64,000 nucleotides of DNA from assembly GCF_016906995.1 (NCBI RefSeq), contig NZ_JAFBBD010000003.1:310001-374000 (forward strand), in the 5' to 3' direction. A model generated the notes under the pieces. That model had not been told where the DNA came from. It worked only from the letters and a program-made list of their open reading frames with translations, and did not search any database. Source of the DNA: Spongiibacter marinus. GTDB lineage: Bacteria; Pseudomonadota; Gammaproteobacteria; Pseudomonadales; Spongiibacteraceae. The position numbers and the translations under genes were made by a program. This document shows positions 1 to 9,277 of this stretch, one piece after another. The stretch's first letter is position 1, and every line of letters starts with the position of its first letter.

Positions 1-161
1 TACAGCAGTCCATTACCAAGGCGGTAGGTTCAGCCCGATGCCCTGAACATGACCAGAAGCCAAAGATTAAGGTCAAGGGCCGCAACCTCGACTCCCTGAA
101 TTTTGAGGTTTCGGGATGCTGCGAGCAACTGATTGAAAATGTGAAGAAGAAACTCAAATAA
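1..161 (+). CDS. Small protein of unknown function, 5' part outside window
   Basis: An open frame enters from the left edge and ends at TAA 159-161. About 52 residues are visible, with a Cys in CPEHD and a CC pair in VSGCCEQLIE, and a lysine-rich C-terminus (NVKKKLK). I do not recognise the family. Short Cys-containing proteins like this are common among accessory genes of conjugative elements, which fits the neighbours. The next gene starts 12 bases downstream on the same strand, so the two may share a transcript. Function is unknown. Confidence 0.55.
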   Translation, partial: QQSITKAVGSARCPEHDQKPKIKVKGRNLDSLNFEVSGCCEQLIENVKKKLK

Positions 162-173
162 TTAGGTGGAGTT

Positions 174-544
174 ATGAACGGACCTACGCACCAATTTGCT
201 GGCGCGGTTGCAGCTTTCGCGATCGCGCAGCATGACTCAAAAAAACAAGACAACACCTTTGCATCATCCGACCGTTGCAATACCCATTGGCACATACCTG
301 GGCAAGCTACCCGACATGATCGAGCCCTCTCTGGGCAACCCTCACCATCGGCAGTTTTTCCACAGTTTAACAGTGCTGGGGTTATTGGGAGTAGGCATGC
401 ACAAAGTTTATCGCTGGGATCCGCAGGATAACGTTAAACAGCTTTTGCGGGGCCTGCTTTTGCTAGGGCGCAGCTTATCTCAGCCATTTAGCCCTTGATG
501 CATTGACGAGTCGATCGCTTCCCATCCTGGGAAAGATTCGCTGA
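174..544 (+). pseudogene. Frameshifted membrane metal-dependent hydrolase (DUF457/YdjM-like)
   Basis: Read in one frame only, the gene breaks twice, but three frames joined give a coherent protein. It starts MNGPTHQFAGAVAAFAIA, continues with LGKLPDMIEPSLGNPHHRQFFHS and a hydrophobic stretch, and ends LSHLALDALTSRSLPILGKI before TGA 542-544. The PDxxEP and HHRxFFHS signatures are those of DUF457 inner-membrane putative metal-dependent hydrolases. The first shift fits one extra A in the A7 run near 239-245. The second fits one extra G in the GGG at about 467-469. Both are homopolymers, so sequencing error is a real alternative to decay. Such genes are frequent cargo of integrative elements. 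Confidence 0.75.
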
Positions 545-651
545 CAAGCCGATACTCTCAGCGACTCAGGAACATATGATTACCGGGCGCACACCGCCCC
601 CTTCCCGATGGCTTACCGCCATCCAACAAGAAAGTAGCATTTTAATATTCT

Positions 652-915
652 CTAGCCGCGATGTTTGGTGGAAAGCGCCATTGAAGTCAGGACAAGTTCG
701 AGCCCTTCATGCGGATCGACTCCTAAGGCCCGACAGTATTCCACATACTCAATGATGTCGATGCGGCGTCGATCCTGCTCCATTTTGCCTAGCACAGAAT
801 GGTGCCGGCCTACCAACGTAGAAACAGCACGTAGCGACAAGCCTTGTTCTTCACGCTTGGCCCTGAGCCAAGTGCGAAGCTTGTCATAATGTTGTGAATA
901 GGCAGATGGCTTCAT
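652..915 (-). CDS. XRE-family helix-turn-helix regulator
   Basis: An 87-residue single-domain DNA-binding protein. The segment REEQGLSLRAVSTLVGRHHSVLGKMEQDRRRIDIIEYVEYCRALGVDP is a classical cro/C1-type HTH with the usual final helices. I place the start at the ATG at 915 (MKPSAYSQHYDK); longer readings run through the divergent promoter. It faces the winged-helix and helicase genes, and its start codon lies inside a perfect 11-bp inverted repeat (911-939). Autoregulation and control of the divergent operon are therefore likely, as with control proteins of restriction systems. That role is inferred, not shown. Confidence 0.8.
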   Translation of the reverse strand: MKPSAYSQHYDKLRTWLRAKREEQGLSLRAVSTLVGRHHSVLGKMEQDRRRIDIIEYVEYCRALGVDPHEGLELVLTSMALSTKHRG

Positions 916-939
916 TGTCTCGATAGTAGAGACAATGAA
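911..939. promoter_or_regulatory. Perfect palindromic operator between divergent genes
   Basis: TTCATTGTCTC at 911-921 and GAGACAATGAA at 929-939 are exact inverted repeats around a 7-base spacer. The site overlaps the XRE start codon at 913-915 and lies just upstream of the divergent gene. It is the obvious binding site for the XRE protein. Confidence 0.75.
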
Positions 940-940
940 G

Positions 941-963
941 AATGTCGCGAAATTCGAGACATT
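941..963. promoter_or_regulatory. Second, imperfect operator copy
   Basis: The 23-base stretch from AATGTC (941-946) to GACATT (958-963) is nearly self-complementary. Its right arm carries the same TGTCTCGA core as the first operator when read on the other strand. Two adjacent sites suggest cooperative binding of a dimeric XRE regulator. They argue that the downstream gene starts at 983, not at the ATG inside the first site. Confidence 0.55.
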
Positions 964-982
964 CAGCCTTCTACACGTGCCT

Positions 983-1516
983 ATGAAACCACTCCGCATC
1001 CACCCGGAGCTGCCCACCCTTTTGCAATCAGATCAGCTCGACACCTTTACAGTGCCGGAGTTGACAGCTGCCTATATGGCCTTACCCGCGCGGTCCCAGA
1101 AAACGGCGAAAGCCTGCCGTCAATTCGTGTACCGCAATGTATTGCGCCTTACAGAGATAGCGGTATTACAACGTGTTGAACGCAGCGACGGCAGGCCTCG
1201 TTATCGGTACGTTGGGGCTGAACAAGAAGGGCACCTGAAATTCGAGCACAATCAGCCACCCTCGGGTCATCACAATGCCAGGAACGAGACCGAGCTGCGT
1301 AGCCTCCACGACAAACTACACCGCTATAACCGGGAAATCCTGGCGGTCATCGGTGAAACCGAGGAATACGATGCCCTATGCAGCGAATTCCCGGAGCTAC
1401 GCAGTTCCGTTCAACAACGTTACAACGACGCGCGAGACCACTGCACCAAAATGCTCGGCAGGGTACGAGCACTGGAATTCGTGATCGCCGATCATCTTCC
1501 GGCCACCCAATCATGA
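983..1516 (+). CDS. Winged-helix/coiled-coil partner protein of the helicase
   Basis: A protein of 177 residues if started at ATG 983 (MKPLRIHPELPTLL); an upstream ATG at 935 lies inside the operator and would add 16 residues. The N-terminal half (FTVPELTAAYM to QRVERSDGRPRYRY) reads like a winged-helix DNA-binding fold, with the basic GRPRYRY hairpin as the wing. The C-terminal half (from about NETELRSLHDKL to RVRALEFVIAD) is charged and helical, probably coiled coil. Its stop overlaps the helicase start (ATGA at 1513-1516), so the two proteins are probably made in step and act together. I know of no characterised homologue; a role in DNA recognition for the helicase is inferred. Confidence 0.6.
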   Translation: MKPLRIHPELPTLLQSDQLDTFTVPELTAAYMALPARSQKTAKACRQFVYRNVLRLTEIAVLQRVERSDGRPRYRYVGAEQEGHLKFEHNQPPSGHHNARNETELRSLHDKLHRYNREILAVIGETEEYDALCSEFPELRSSVQQRYNDARDHCTKMLGRVRALEFVIADHLPATQS

Positions 1517-2925
1517 CTCTTCGACAGTGGCAGGCTGAGTGTATCACTCGGGCGTACCAAGCCTATTGTGGTGGCCAGCCGCACTTCCTGTGTCTAGCAA
1601 CGCCAGGGGCCGGTAAGACGTGGATGGCCTCCGCTTTGGCCAAGCGTTTGTTGGACGCAGGCTTGGTTGACCTGGTGGTTTGTTTCGCCCCCTCGGTCAT
1701 CGTGGCAGACGATTTTCGGACTGAGCTAGAAACCCAGTTTGAGGAATCCTTTGACAGCCTGCTGGGCTCACGCGGACGCACCCTGACGTACCAGGCGATG
1801 CTGAGTATCAACGACAGCTTCTGGGACCTGTTCCGACGCCAGCGGGTATTCGCGATATTTGACGAAATACACCACTGCGCCGGGCAAACGCCGGAGACAG
1901 CAAACGCCTGGGGCGAACGGGTCATTTCGCGAGTTCAGGGGCAGGCCGCCTATACGCTGGCGCTCACCGGAACACCCTGGCGTTCCGACGCCATCCCTAT
2001 CGCGCTGTCAAACTACTGCCGGGATAATGGCCAGATCCACTGCGACTACAAGTACGGATTGGCGCGAGCGATCGCCGATGGGGTCTGCCGGTCGCCACAG
2101 CTGACCATCGTCGACAACGACCGAATAACGATCCAGCGCGGTAATGCCCTCGACCGGTACACAAATTTTCGCGAACTGCTTGCAGAAAGCGAGTGCACCT
2201 ACCAGCAACTGTTGGAGACTGAAGCCCTCATCACATACATCCTTCAGCAGGCTAATCATACTCTGACACGAATACGCGCGACCTCGCCAAATGCCGGCGG
2301 ACTGATCGTCGCGGCCTCAGTGTCTCACGCACACTTTATCGCCGATCTTTTGGTGCGCACATGCGGTGAGAACGCAGCCATTGCCACCTATCGTGAAGAT
2401 GATCCGCTAGCGACGATCCGAAGGTACAAGCGCAACCGTGATAAGTGGATTATATCTGTGGGCATGATCAGCGAAGGCACTAATGTTCCCCGTCTGCGCG
2501 TCTGCTGTCACCTCACGCGCGTAAAAACGGAATTATATTTTCGACAGATTCTAGGGCGGATCTTGCGCGCCAACGGGCTCAGCGGTGAAAAAGGTTACCT
2601 CAACATGCCTGCAGAACCGACGCTAATTGAATATGCCGAGCGCTTAGCCGAGGATATTCCGACCGTCCAGCCGGTGAAATTTGATGTCATGCGCCCCACG
2701 CGCGGCGGCGACCTGCCTTCATCCTCACGACAAAAGAACCCTCCGGCACCAACTGATATGCGAATAATTCTTGGAACAAAGTTTACCACTCCTGTACAAC
2801 CCACTGTAGACCAATCCCAATCCATAGCGCCTTCAACGTTGCGGGAATCCTACGAATTGACTTTAAATATGCTCGGCCGCTTTCATCGGGAACTATTGAC
2901 CATCAATGGCCTAGACTCCGAATAA
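1513..2925 (+). CDS. SF2 DEAD/DEAH-type helicase
   Basis: A 470-residue superfamily 2 helicase or translocase. Walker A is ATPGAGKT (residues 29-36), motif II is DEIH (about 117-120), motif III is LTGTPWR (about 151-157). In the second RecA domain, GMISEGTNVPRLRV and FRQILGRILR correspond to motifs V and VI. This is the arrangement of type I restriction R subunits and RAD25/UvrB-like helicases, but no nuclease domain is visible. The roughly 80-residue tail is polar and probably disordered. It overlaps the upstream gene by 4 bases. Position next to an XRE regulator in accessory DNA suggests element maintenance or defence, which is inference. Confidence 0.85.
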   Translation: MTLRQWQAECITRAYQAYCGGQPHFLCLATPGAGKTWMASALAKRLLDAGLVDLVVCFAPSVIVADDFRTELETQFEESFDSLLGSRGRTLTYQAMLSINDSFWDLFRRQRVFAIFDEIHHCAGQTPETANAWGERVISRVQGQAAYTLALTGTPWRSDAIPIALSNYCRDNGQIHCDYKYGLARAIADGVCRSPQLTIVDNDRITIQRGNALDRYTNFRELLAESECTYQQLLETEALITYILQQANHTLTRIRATSPNAGGLIVAASVSHAHFIADLLVRTCGENAAIATYREDDPLATIRRYKRNRDKWIISVGMISEGTNVPRLRVCCHLTRVKTELYFRQILGRILRANGLSGEKGYLNMPAEPTLIEYAERLAEDIPTVQPVKFDVMRPTRGGDLPSSSRQKNPPAPTDMRIILGTKFTTPVQPTVDQSQSIAPSTLRESYELTLNMLGRFHRELLTINGLDSE

Positions 2926-2980
2926 CACCATTCCGATTAAGCAATCGTCGATCGTACACACCCAATCAATAAGCTCGACA

Positions 2981-3259
2981 CTATAAGCTATCAAGAGCCT
3001 TTCGAAGTGCGTCTATAGTGCCCACAGGAAAAACTGTTTTACCTGCCTCGTCTAAGACATCACCGCGAGATCCAAGTATTAATCCGGCATCTTCCAAAAA
3101 ACTGGAAGACACCAGGTATTCCAGTGCTCTTCGCTCAATTAAATTGAGCTCAGCTTTTATAATATTATCTGTGACTTTTATTTCTAAGCCTGGCGGCAGA
3201 AATTCTGAAATCAGACGATTAGCCTCTGCTAACTCTGCGGCCTGAACTTGCACCAGAAG
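2981..3259 (-). pseudogene. Gene fragment cut by IS3-family insertion
   Basis: About 92 residues of an unrecognised protein remain, ending LDEAGKTVFPVGTIDALRKALDSL. The frame runs straight into the IS end at 3259/3260, where only a TTG inside the IS inverted repeat could start it, so the native N-terminus has been lost. Composition is plausible for a small soluble protein (PPGLEIKVTDNIIKAELNLIERRALEYL). No matching N-terminal piece is seen beyond the other IS end, which fits the absence of a target duplication there. Confidence 0.5.
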
Positions 3260-3267
3260 TGTAGTGG

Positions 3268-4445
<1,178 letters not shown>

Positions 4446-4517
4446 TGGGTCACCTGTAATCGAATGAGGTGATGCTATCACCTCTAATTAGGTGGCCAAA
4501 TTCACTATGCCACTACA

Positions 4518-4658
4518 CATATGACATGGATCGCCGCCAAAGTATTTATTATATAGTATAGGGTTATTTCATCGGAGTAGGTAAGCTTATTCCTACACCG
4601 TAATCTAGCATTTAGCTGGTATAAGGCATAAATAGTACAAAAGTGAGTGGGGTTATAA
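4518..4658. other. Junction between accessory DNA and truncated greB
   Basis: About 140 bases with no gene, visibly A+T rich. It contains an imperfect inverted repeat around AAGCTT (GTAGG near 4578, CCTAC near 4592). The junction between the island and the chromosome must lie here, because greB similarity starts abruptly at 4659. No clear attachment-site repeat could be identified within the window. Confidence 0.4.
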
Positions 4659-5000
4659 TATATCTACGGTAAAAAACGGTTGAGAGAAATCGATAGCCGG
4701 GTGCGCTTTCTCAGCAAACGACTCGATGAAATCACCGTGGTCGACGAATTCCCCAGCGACCGAGAACGGGTCTTCTTCGGCGCATGGGTGTCCGTAGAGG
4801 ATGAAGACGGTAACGAAAGCCATTACCGTATTGTTGGCCCGGATGAGTTTGATGTCAGCAGTGGCAAACTTTCCATGGACTCGCCGCTAGCGAGAGCCTT
4901 GCTTGGCAAGCGAGTAGATGATGAAATTTCCGTCACAGCGCCAACCGGCGAAAAGCTTTATCATATTACTGCCATTCACTACGGGCATTCTCCGCGCTGA
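4659..5000 (+). pseudogene. greB: Transcription elongation factor GreB, 5' truncated
   Basis: The frame from 4659 reads YIYGKKRLREIDSRVRFL, then the full GreB C-terminal domain (VFFGAWVSVEDEDG, YRIVGPDEFD, SMDSPLARALLGKRVDDEI). Intact GreB is about 158 residues; here about 113 remain. Missing is the N-terminal coiled coil, with the acidic tip (the D and E of GDRSENA) that stimulates RNA cleavage by backtracked RNA polymerase. A TAA at 4656-4658 precedes the similarity. The remnant could at most make a C-terminal domain from TTG 4680 or an internal start. It was most likely cut by arrival of the accessory DNA on its left. Confidence 0.85.
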
Positions 5001-5030
5001 GTCGTACACATCAACCGAGGCACATTCGCA

Positions 5031-6302
5031 ATGCTGACACTTTCACTCTTCTGGGCTTGGTTTAGCTGGAACGCCTACCACCCTTGGAAAGGTAAACCTG
5101 AATTCATGGGCATCGTCAGTTTCATTTTTGGCATGTTAGCGGGCGAACTCGGTCTGCATATCATAGCCATCAATGTGCTGCTTACGGCGGGGATTGTGTT
5201 ATTCGGCGAACTCGACGGCCTCGCCGATAGCCTCGGACTACTGATCGCCATGGCAAGCTGGCTCAGCCTGGGCTTGTTTTACTTCAGGGCGCGAAATAAT
5301 GAAGCAATTATGCGTGCGGCTGTTTGCGAAGCGCTGGAGACTGACGATTATCCGCAGACTCCCGATAACCTGCACTACACCCCCGACAGCGACCGCTTGC
5401 TAAAACCCTTCGCGTTTCGCCACCCGCGGGTCGAGCGCTTGAAGGATATTCCCTATTGCGATGTTAATGGCCGCAAGCTTCATGTCGACATCTATCGCCG
5501 CCGGGATTGCCCCAAAAATGCACCGGTACTGCTACAAATACACGGCGGCGCATGGATGCAAAACCTGGGCAGCAAAGAGCAGCAGGCCCTGCCACTGATG
5601 ACACAGCTGGCCGAAAACGGCTGGATTTGCGTTGCCGTTCAATATCGCCTGAGTCCGGCGGCAACCTTCCCCGACCATATTATCGACTGCAAACGCGCGC
5701 TGGTCTGGACCAAAGATCACATCGCCGATTACGGTGGTGATCCCGACTTTATCGTTGCCACGGGCGGCTCTGCTGGTGGTCATTTAAGTAGTCTGTTAGC
5801 ACTGAGTGCTAACGCCGCCGAGTTTCAGCCGGGCTTTGAAGAGCGCGACACTCAGGTGCAAGCCTGCATCCCGTTTTACGGGGTCTATGATTTTCTGAAC
5901 AGCAAGGCACAGCGGCACAACGAAGGTTTAGAACAATGGCTGGCTGAGCGCGTGATTAAGAAGACGCGTAGCGAGGGCGGCGAACTGTGGCGCAGCGCCT
6001 CACCCGTGTCATGGATACATGAAGATGCACCACCCTTTCTTATTATTCACGGCGAAGCGGACACACTTGTACCGGTGAAAGAGTCGCGTGAGCTCTATGC
6101 AGAGTTGAAGGCCAGCTCGAAAAACCCCGTGGCCTACGCCGAACTGCCCGATGCTCAGCACGCTTTCGACTTGGTGATCTCGCTGCGAAGCCAAATTGTG
6201 GTCAATGCCCTCTGCGACTATTGCCACTGCCTTCACCAGCGCTACCTGGCGCAAGCCGAAAAGACGACCGAAGCGCTCAGCGATGAAACCAGCCCGGCGT
6301 AA
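5031..6302 (+). CDS. Membrane-anchored alpha/beta hydrolase (HSL-like esterase)
   Basis: 423 residues. The first about 100 contain three hydrophobic segments (around residues 1-14, 25-55 and 60-85) that anchor the enzyme in the inner membrane. The catalytic domain follows with HGGAW (oxyanion hole) and GGSAGGH (nucleophile Ser), then HGEADTLVP (Asp) and DAQHAF (His): the triad and oxyanion motif of the hormone-sensitive-lipase group of carboxylesterases. Substrate unknown; a short- or medium-chain ester or lipid is likely. It starts 30 bases after the greB remnant and may have been its operon partner. Confidence 0.85.
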   Translation: MLTLSLFWAWFSWNAYHPWKGKPEFMGIVSFIFGMLAGELGLHIIAINVLLTAGIVLFGELDGLADSLGLLIAMASWLSLGLFYFRARNNEAIMRAAVCEALETDDYPQTPDNLHYTPDSDRLLKPFAFRHPRVERLKDIPYCDVNGRKLHVDIYRRRDCPKNAPVLLQIHGGAWMQNLGSKEQQALPLMTQLAENGWICVAVQYRLSPAATFPDHIIDCKRALVWTKDHIADYGGDPDFIVATGGSAGGHLSSLLALSANAAEFQPGFEERDTQVQACIPFYGVYDFLNSKAQRHNEGLEQWLAERVIKKTRSEGGELWRSASPVSWIHEDAPPFLIIHGEADTLVPVKESRELYAELKASSKNPVAYAELPDAQHAFDLVISLRSQIVVNALCDYCHCLHQRYLAQAEKTTEALSDETSPA

Positions 6303-6323
6303 ACCGGGCTTTAGCGCGAGCCC

Positions 6324-6899
6324 CTAAAACGGGTTCCAGCTGGCTTTTTTGCTGTACTGCAAATACCCAACATTGGCGCCGCTACGCAGACCAACACCCG
6401 TGCGGATAGGCGCCAATACGATGTCGCCACTGCGCTGGTAATTCACCCCGACACCGGCCGCAACATAAATACTCCCTTCCACGCCCGGGAAGCGCTGATA
6501 CAAACGCTCGACGTCGTCAAGCTGATAAACCAGCGTAAAAACCTTGGAGGCATTTGCCCCGAGATCAAAACCGATGGAAGGCCCCTGCCAAAATATCGCG
6601 CGCACCTCCCCACCAAGGGTTTGCAATTCACCGCGGCCGTAGCGCACACCAACCCCCAGCGCTGCAGAGACCTCTTCGCCAACAATAATGGCGTTGGGCT
6701 CACCTTGTTCGGCAAAAACCTTTTCGACCGCCTTTGCCAACCCCTCGGTTGTTTCGCCGAAAAACAACCCGGCTTTTTCCATTACCTGCTCGCGACTGAA
6801 GCCCTTGGTGGACTCTTCCGCATGGGCACCCGCCAGCGTTGACAGCATGACAACCAAAGCAGCAAACACACCCTTGCTCCACCGCATTATCTGTTTCAT
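6324..6899 (-). CDS. DUF1134/EipA-like envelope protein
   Basis: 191 residues with a Sec signal peptide (KGVFAALVVMLSTLAGAHA, cleaved about residue 27). The mature part is DUF1134: glycine-rich beta segments such as ALGVGVRYGRGELQ, FWQGPSIGFDLGANASKVF and VAAGVGVNYQRSGDIVLAPI. EipA, the Brucella member of this family, is a periplasmic small beta-barrel needed for envelope integrity. A comparable role in the periplasm is likely. It converges with the esterase gene. Confidence 0.82.
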   Translation of the reverse strand: MKQIMRWSKGVFAALVVMLSTLAGAHAEESTKGFSREQVMEKAGLFFGETTEGLAKAVEKVFAEQGEPNAIIVGEEVSAALGVGVRYGRGELQTLGGEVRAIFWQGPSIGFDLGANASKVFTLVYQLDDVERLYQRFPGVEGSIYVAAGVGVNYQRSGDIVLAPIRTGVGLRSGANVGYLQYSKKASWNPF

Positions 6900-6967
6900 A
6901 CGACCTCCTCTTAGGCGCCTATCAAGGGCCCTGTCTTGCCGCCGGCGGCTATTACCGACAACGTTGT

Positions 6968-7582
6968 TTATATCTCACTGGGCGGCAGGCGCCCAAGCAA
7001 CGTCCTCCAACAGCCCTCATACTTCAGCAACAAGGCGTGCAGTTTTAGCAGCGCAGCGACGCTGATAGCATCGGTAATCTCACCGGAAAGCGCCATGTCT
7101 ATTACCTCGGTCAAGGGTAGACGCCGGATTTCAAGCTCCTCGCAGGGCTCCGGCGCGCTTTCGCCCAGCGTTAGGCCCCGCGCTACATAAATTTGTGCGA
7201 CTTCATCGGTGCAGGAATTGCTGGTGTGCAGCGTCATCAATGGGTGCAGCGCCGCCGCACGCAGGCCGGTCTCCTCTGCAAGCTCGCGCAGCGCTGCCTC
7301 TGGCGCGGAGCTGTCAAGAGGACAGCCGCCCTCGGGTATCTCCCAGCTATAGGCTTGCAGCGGATAGCGATATTGACCCACCAACCAGGTGTAGCCCTGC
7401 TCATCCACCGGTATCACGCCCACCGCACGGTTCTTAAAGCAAACTTTCCCGTAGATGCCCGGCGTGTTTCCCGGCGTGGTCACCTCGTGATGCTCAAGCC
7501 GCAGCCACGGATTCTCGTAGACATTCTCACTGTGATGCAGCCGCCAGGGCCCAATCATCACTGACTGTTTTTTATCACTCAC
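6968..7582 (-). CDS. NUDIX hydrolase (ADP-sugar pyrophosphatase-like)
   Basis: 204 residues. The Nudix box is complete (GGCPLDSSAPEAALRELAEETGL, fitting Gx5Ex7REUxEExGU). The upstream GVIPVDEQGYTWLVGQYRYPL and WEIPEGG resemble the ADP-ribose/ADP-sugar pyrophosphatase (NudF) group. It would hydrolyse a nucleoside diphosphate linked to a sugar or similar group, with Mg2+ bound by the RELAEE helix. Its start overlaps the end of the upstream glycosylase-like gene by 4 bases, so the two are co-translated, perhaps as a nucleic-acid hygiene unit. Confidence 0.87.
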   Translation of the reverse strand: MSDKKQSVMIGPWRLHHSENVYENPWLRLEHHEVTTPGNTPGIYGKVCFKNRAVGVIPVDEQGYTWLVGQYRYPLQAYSWEIPEGGCPLDSSAPEAALRELAEETGLRAAALHPLMTLHTSNSCTDEVAQIYVARGLTLGESAPEPCEELEIRRLPLTEVIDMALSGEITDAISVAALLKLHALLLKYEGCWRTLLGRLPPSEI

Positions 7583-8163
7583 GACGACTCGCTTAGCAGG
7601 GGGTGTATTCGGCGCTGAAACGATGGCAGTAGCTGCTCATCAAACCAAGGATTTTGCTTAAACCAACGGATATTTCTTGGCGAGGGATGTGGAAGACTGA
7701 TAAACCGCCCGTCTAGCAATTGGTTTCGCACGCGCTCGGTGAGGTTTTTCTCGTCATCACCGGCATAGCGTTTCTGAGCATACTGGCCGATCAACAGCAC
7801 AACCTCTATTTGCGGCATCTGCTGCAATAGGCGCTCATGCCATGTTGGCGCGCACTCGGGGCGAGGCGGCAAATCGCCACTCTTGCCCTTGCCGGGGTAA
7901 CAAAAGCCCATCGGCAGAATACCGAGGCGCGCGTCGCGATAGAATTGCTCTCGATCGATATTTAACCAGCCGCGAAGGCGATCACCTGAAGGGTCATCCC
8001 AGGGCAGCCCGCTATTGTGCACTTTTAGCCCCGGGGCCTGCCCGATAATAAGAATTCGAGCCTCTTGCGCGACCCGCAGAACCGGGCGCGGACCAAGAGG
8101 CAGCGCCGATTCACAAAGGCGGCATGCCGCTACTTCATTAAGTAACTGTTGAAGGTTCTCCAT
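7579..8163 (-). CDS. Uracil-DNA glycosylase superfamily protein
   Basis: 194 residues. The N-terminus has a Cys pair (CRLCES) and IIGQAPGLKVHNSGLPWDDPSG. This matches the GQxPG motif 1 region of uracil-DNA glycosylase superfamily proteins, of the short bacterial kind with N-terminal cysteines. SLPHPSPRNIRWF is motif 2 (HPSP). It probably acts on damaged or deaminated bases, though some members of this subgroup have no proven glycosylase activity. Co-translated with the NUDIX gene by a 4-base overlap. Confidence 0.8.
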   Translation of the reverse strand: MENLQQLLNEVAACRLCESALPLGPRPVLRVAQEARILIIGQAPGLKVHNSGLPWDDPSGDRLRGWLNIDREQFYRDARLGILPMGFCYPGKGKSGDLPPRPECAPTWHERLLQQMPQIEVVLLIGQYAQKRYAGDDEKNLTERVRNQLLDGRFISLPHPSPRNIRWFKQNPWFDEQLLPSFQRRIHPLLSESS

Positions 8164-8212
8164 AGCCGCATTTTGCAGTCGAATGCATATGGCGGCAAGG
8201 GAACAGCACTAG

Positions 8213-9277
8213 CTAGGGTGCCGCAACATCCAACGCGTCCAGGGTCTCGACTGACAAACGGCCTGTCGCCAACCCCTTCTCCTGCTGAAAACTGTGAATA
8301 GCGGTACGTGTGCGTTTACCGAGAATGCCATCGGCATAGCCCGCATCAAAGCCGCGCTCGTTCAGGGCTCGCTGAACATTGCGAATTCTGGCTTCACTTG
8401 CGTCGCGTTTGCACAGAATTTGCCGCCACACCAAGGTCTCATCGGCAATTTTTTCACGATAGCTGTAGCGCTCATACACAGCAGGTACCTTAATGCGCTT
8501 GACCTTTGCCGGCTCGACAACGTGCTGCACGCGCACCGTTTTGGTTGTTGCAGGCACCTTCACCTCAACCGTGTGTTCAGGCTTGTCGATTACCCGCTTT
8601 TTCACCGTCTCGAAAACGGCGGGCTCAACAACGCGGCGGTACACGGCTGGGCGCTTCAACACCTGGCGCTCGACTCGGCGGTACTTGGCGGGCACCTCCA
8701 CCAAGTTGAGAATCTCGCCGCTGTCTTCATCAATCTTTTCCACCGCACCGCGCCCCGGGCGCCACACCGACTCTGCCGGCTTGCTCAGAATTTTCTCTGT
8801 TACTGTCTCGTATTCAGCCTCAGACACCAATTCTTGGCGAACCCTGGCGGGAAGCACCTGCGTTTTTTCTTCAACCCATTTATAGGTCGCAGGAACCACC
8901 TTTAATTGCGTGTAGGCCTCGCTCACCACAACCTTTTCTTCGCGCCACTCCGTTTTGGCGGGCTGCATCTCCAGTTTTTCACTGGACTCCTTCACCACCC
9001 GAGTGGCTTCGCGATCAATAAATTTTGGCGGCAACAGCATTCGAGCATAACAAGCGCCCGTCTGTGCATCGGGCGGCATTGCCGATAGCGCGCTACCACC
9101 GTCTCGCGCCTTGAGCTTTTCAATCTGGATCAACGCATCTGCCAGCGCGGTTTCCAGAGAGGCAACACGCTGGCCACCTTGCTCGACGGGTGTGCGGCCA
9201 CCCCGGTAGTTCGGGGCCATCACACAGGCACTGCAAACAGCGGCGATCAATACGGCAAGCGTGGCACTGCGAATCAC
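8213..9277 (-). CDS. Repetitive lipoprotein with C-terminal peptidoglycan-binding domain
   Basis: 354 residues. A signal peptide ends in a lipobox-like VCSAC at about residues 14-18. A short coiled coil follows (VASLETALADALIQIEKLKA). Residues about 90-280 are built from degenerate repeats of the type VPAxYxxVxxxVLxxPA, for instance VPATYKWVEEKTQVLPA and VPAKYRRVERQVLKRPA. The C-terminus is a PG_binding_1 domain (RIRNVQRALNERGFDAGYADGILGKRTRTAIHSFQ). It probably spans from a membrane anchor to the cell wall. The gene is isolated, read away from gcvP. Confidence 0.75.
   Translation of the reverse strand: MIRSATLAVLIAAVCSACVMAPNYRGGRTPVEQGGQRVASLETALADALIQIEKLKARDGGSALSAMPPDAQTGACYARMLLPPKFIDREATRVVKESSEKLEMQPAKTEWREEKVVVSEAYTQLKVVPATYKWVEEKTQVLPARVRQELVSEAEYETVTEKILSKPAESVWRPGRGAVEKIDEDSGEILNLVEVPAKYRRVERQVLKRPAVYRRVVEPAVFETVKKRVIDKPEHTVEVKVPATTKTVRVQHVVEPAKVKRIKVPAVYERYSYREKIADETLVWRQILCKRDASEARIRNVQRALNERGFDAGYADGILGKRTRTAIHSFQQEKGLATGRLSVETLDALDVAAP

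Noticed and set aside
8294-8905. 203-residue plus-strand frame
   Set aside because: Antisense to the repetitive lipoprotein, no start signal or recognisable domain.
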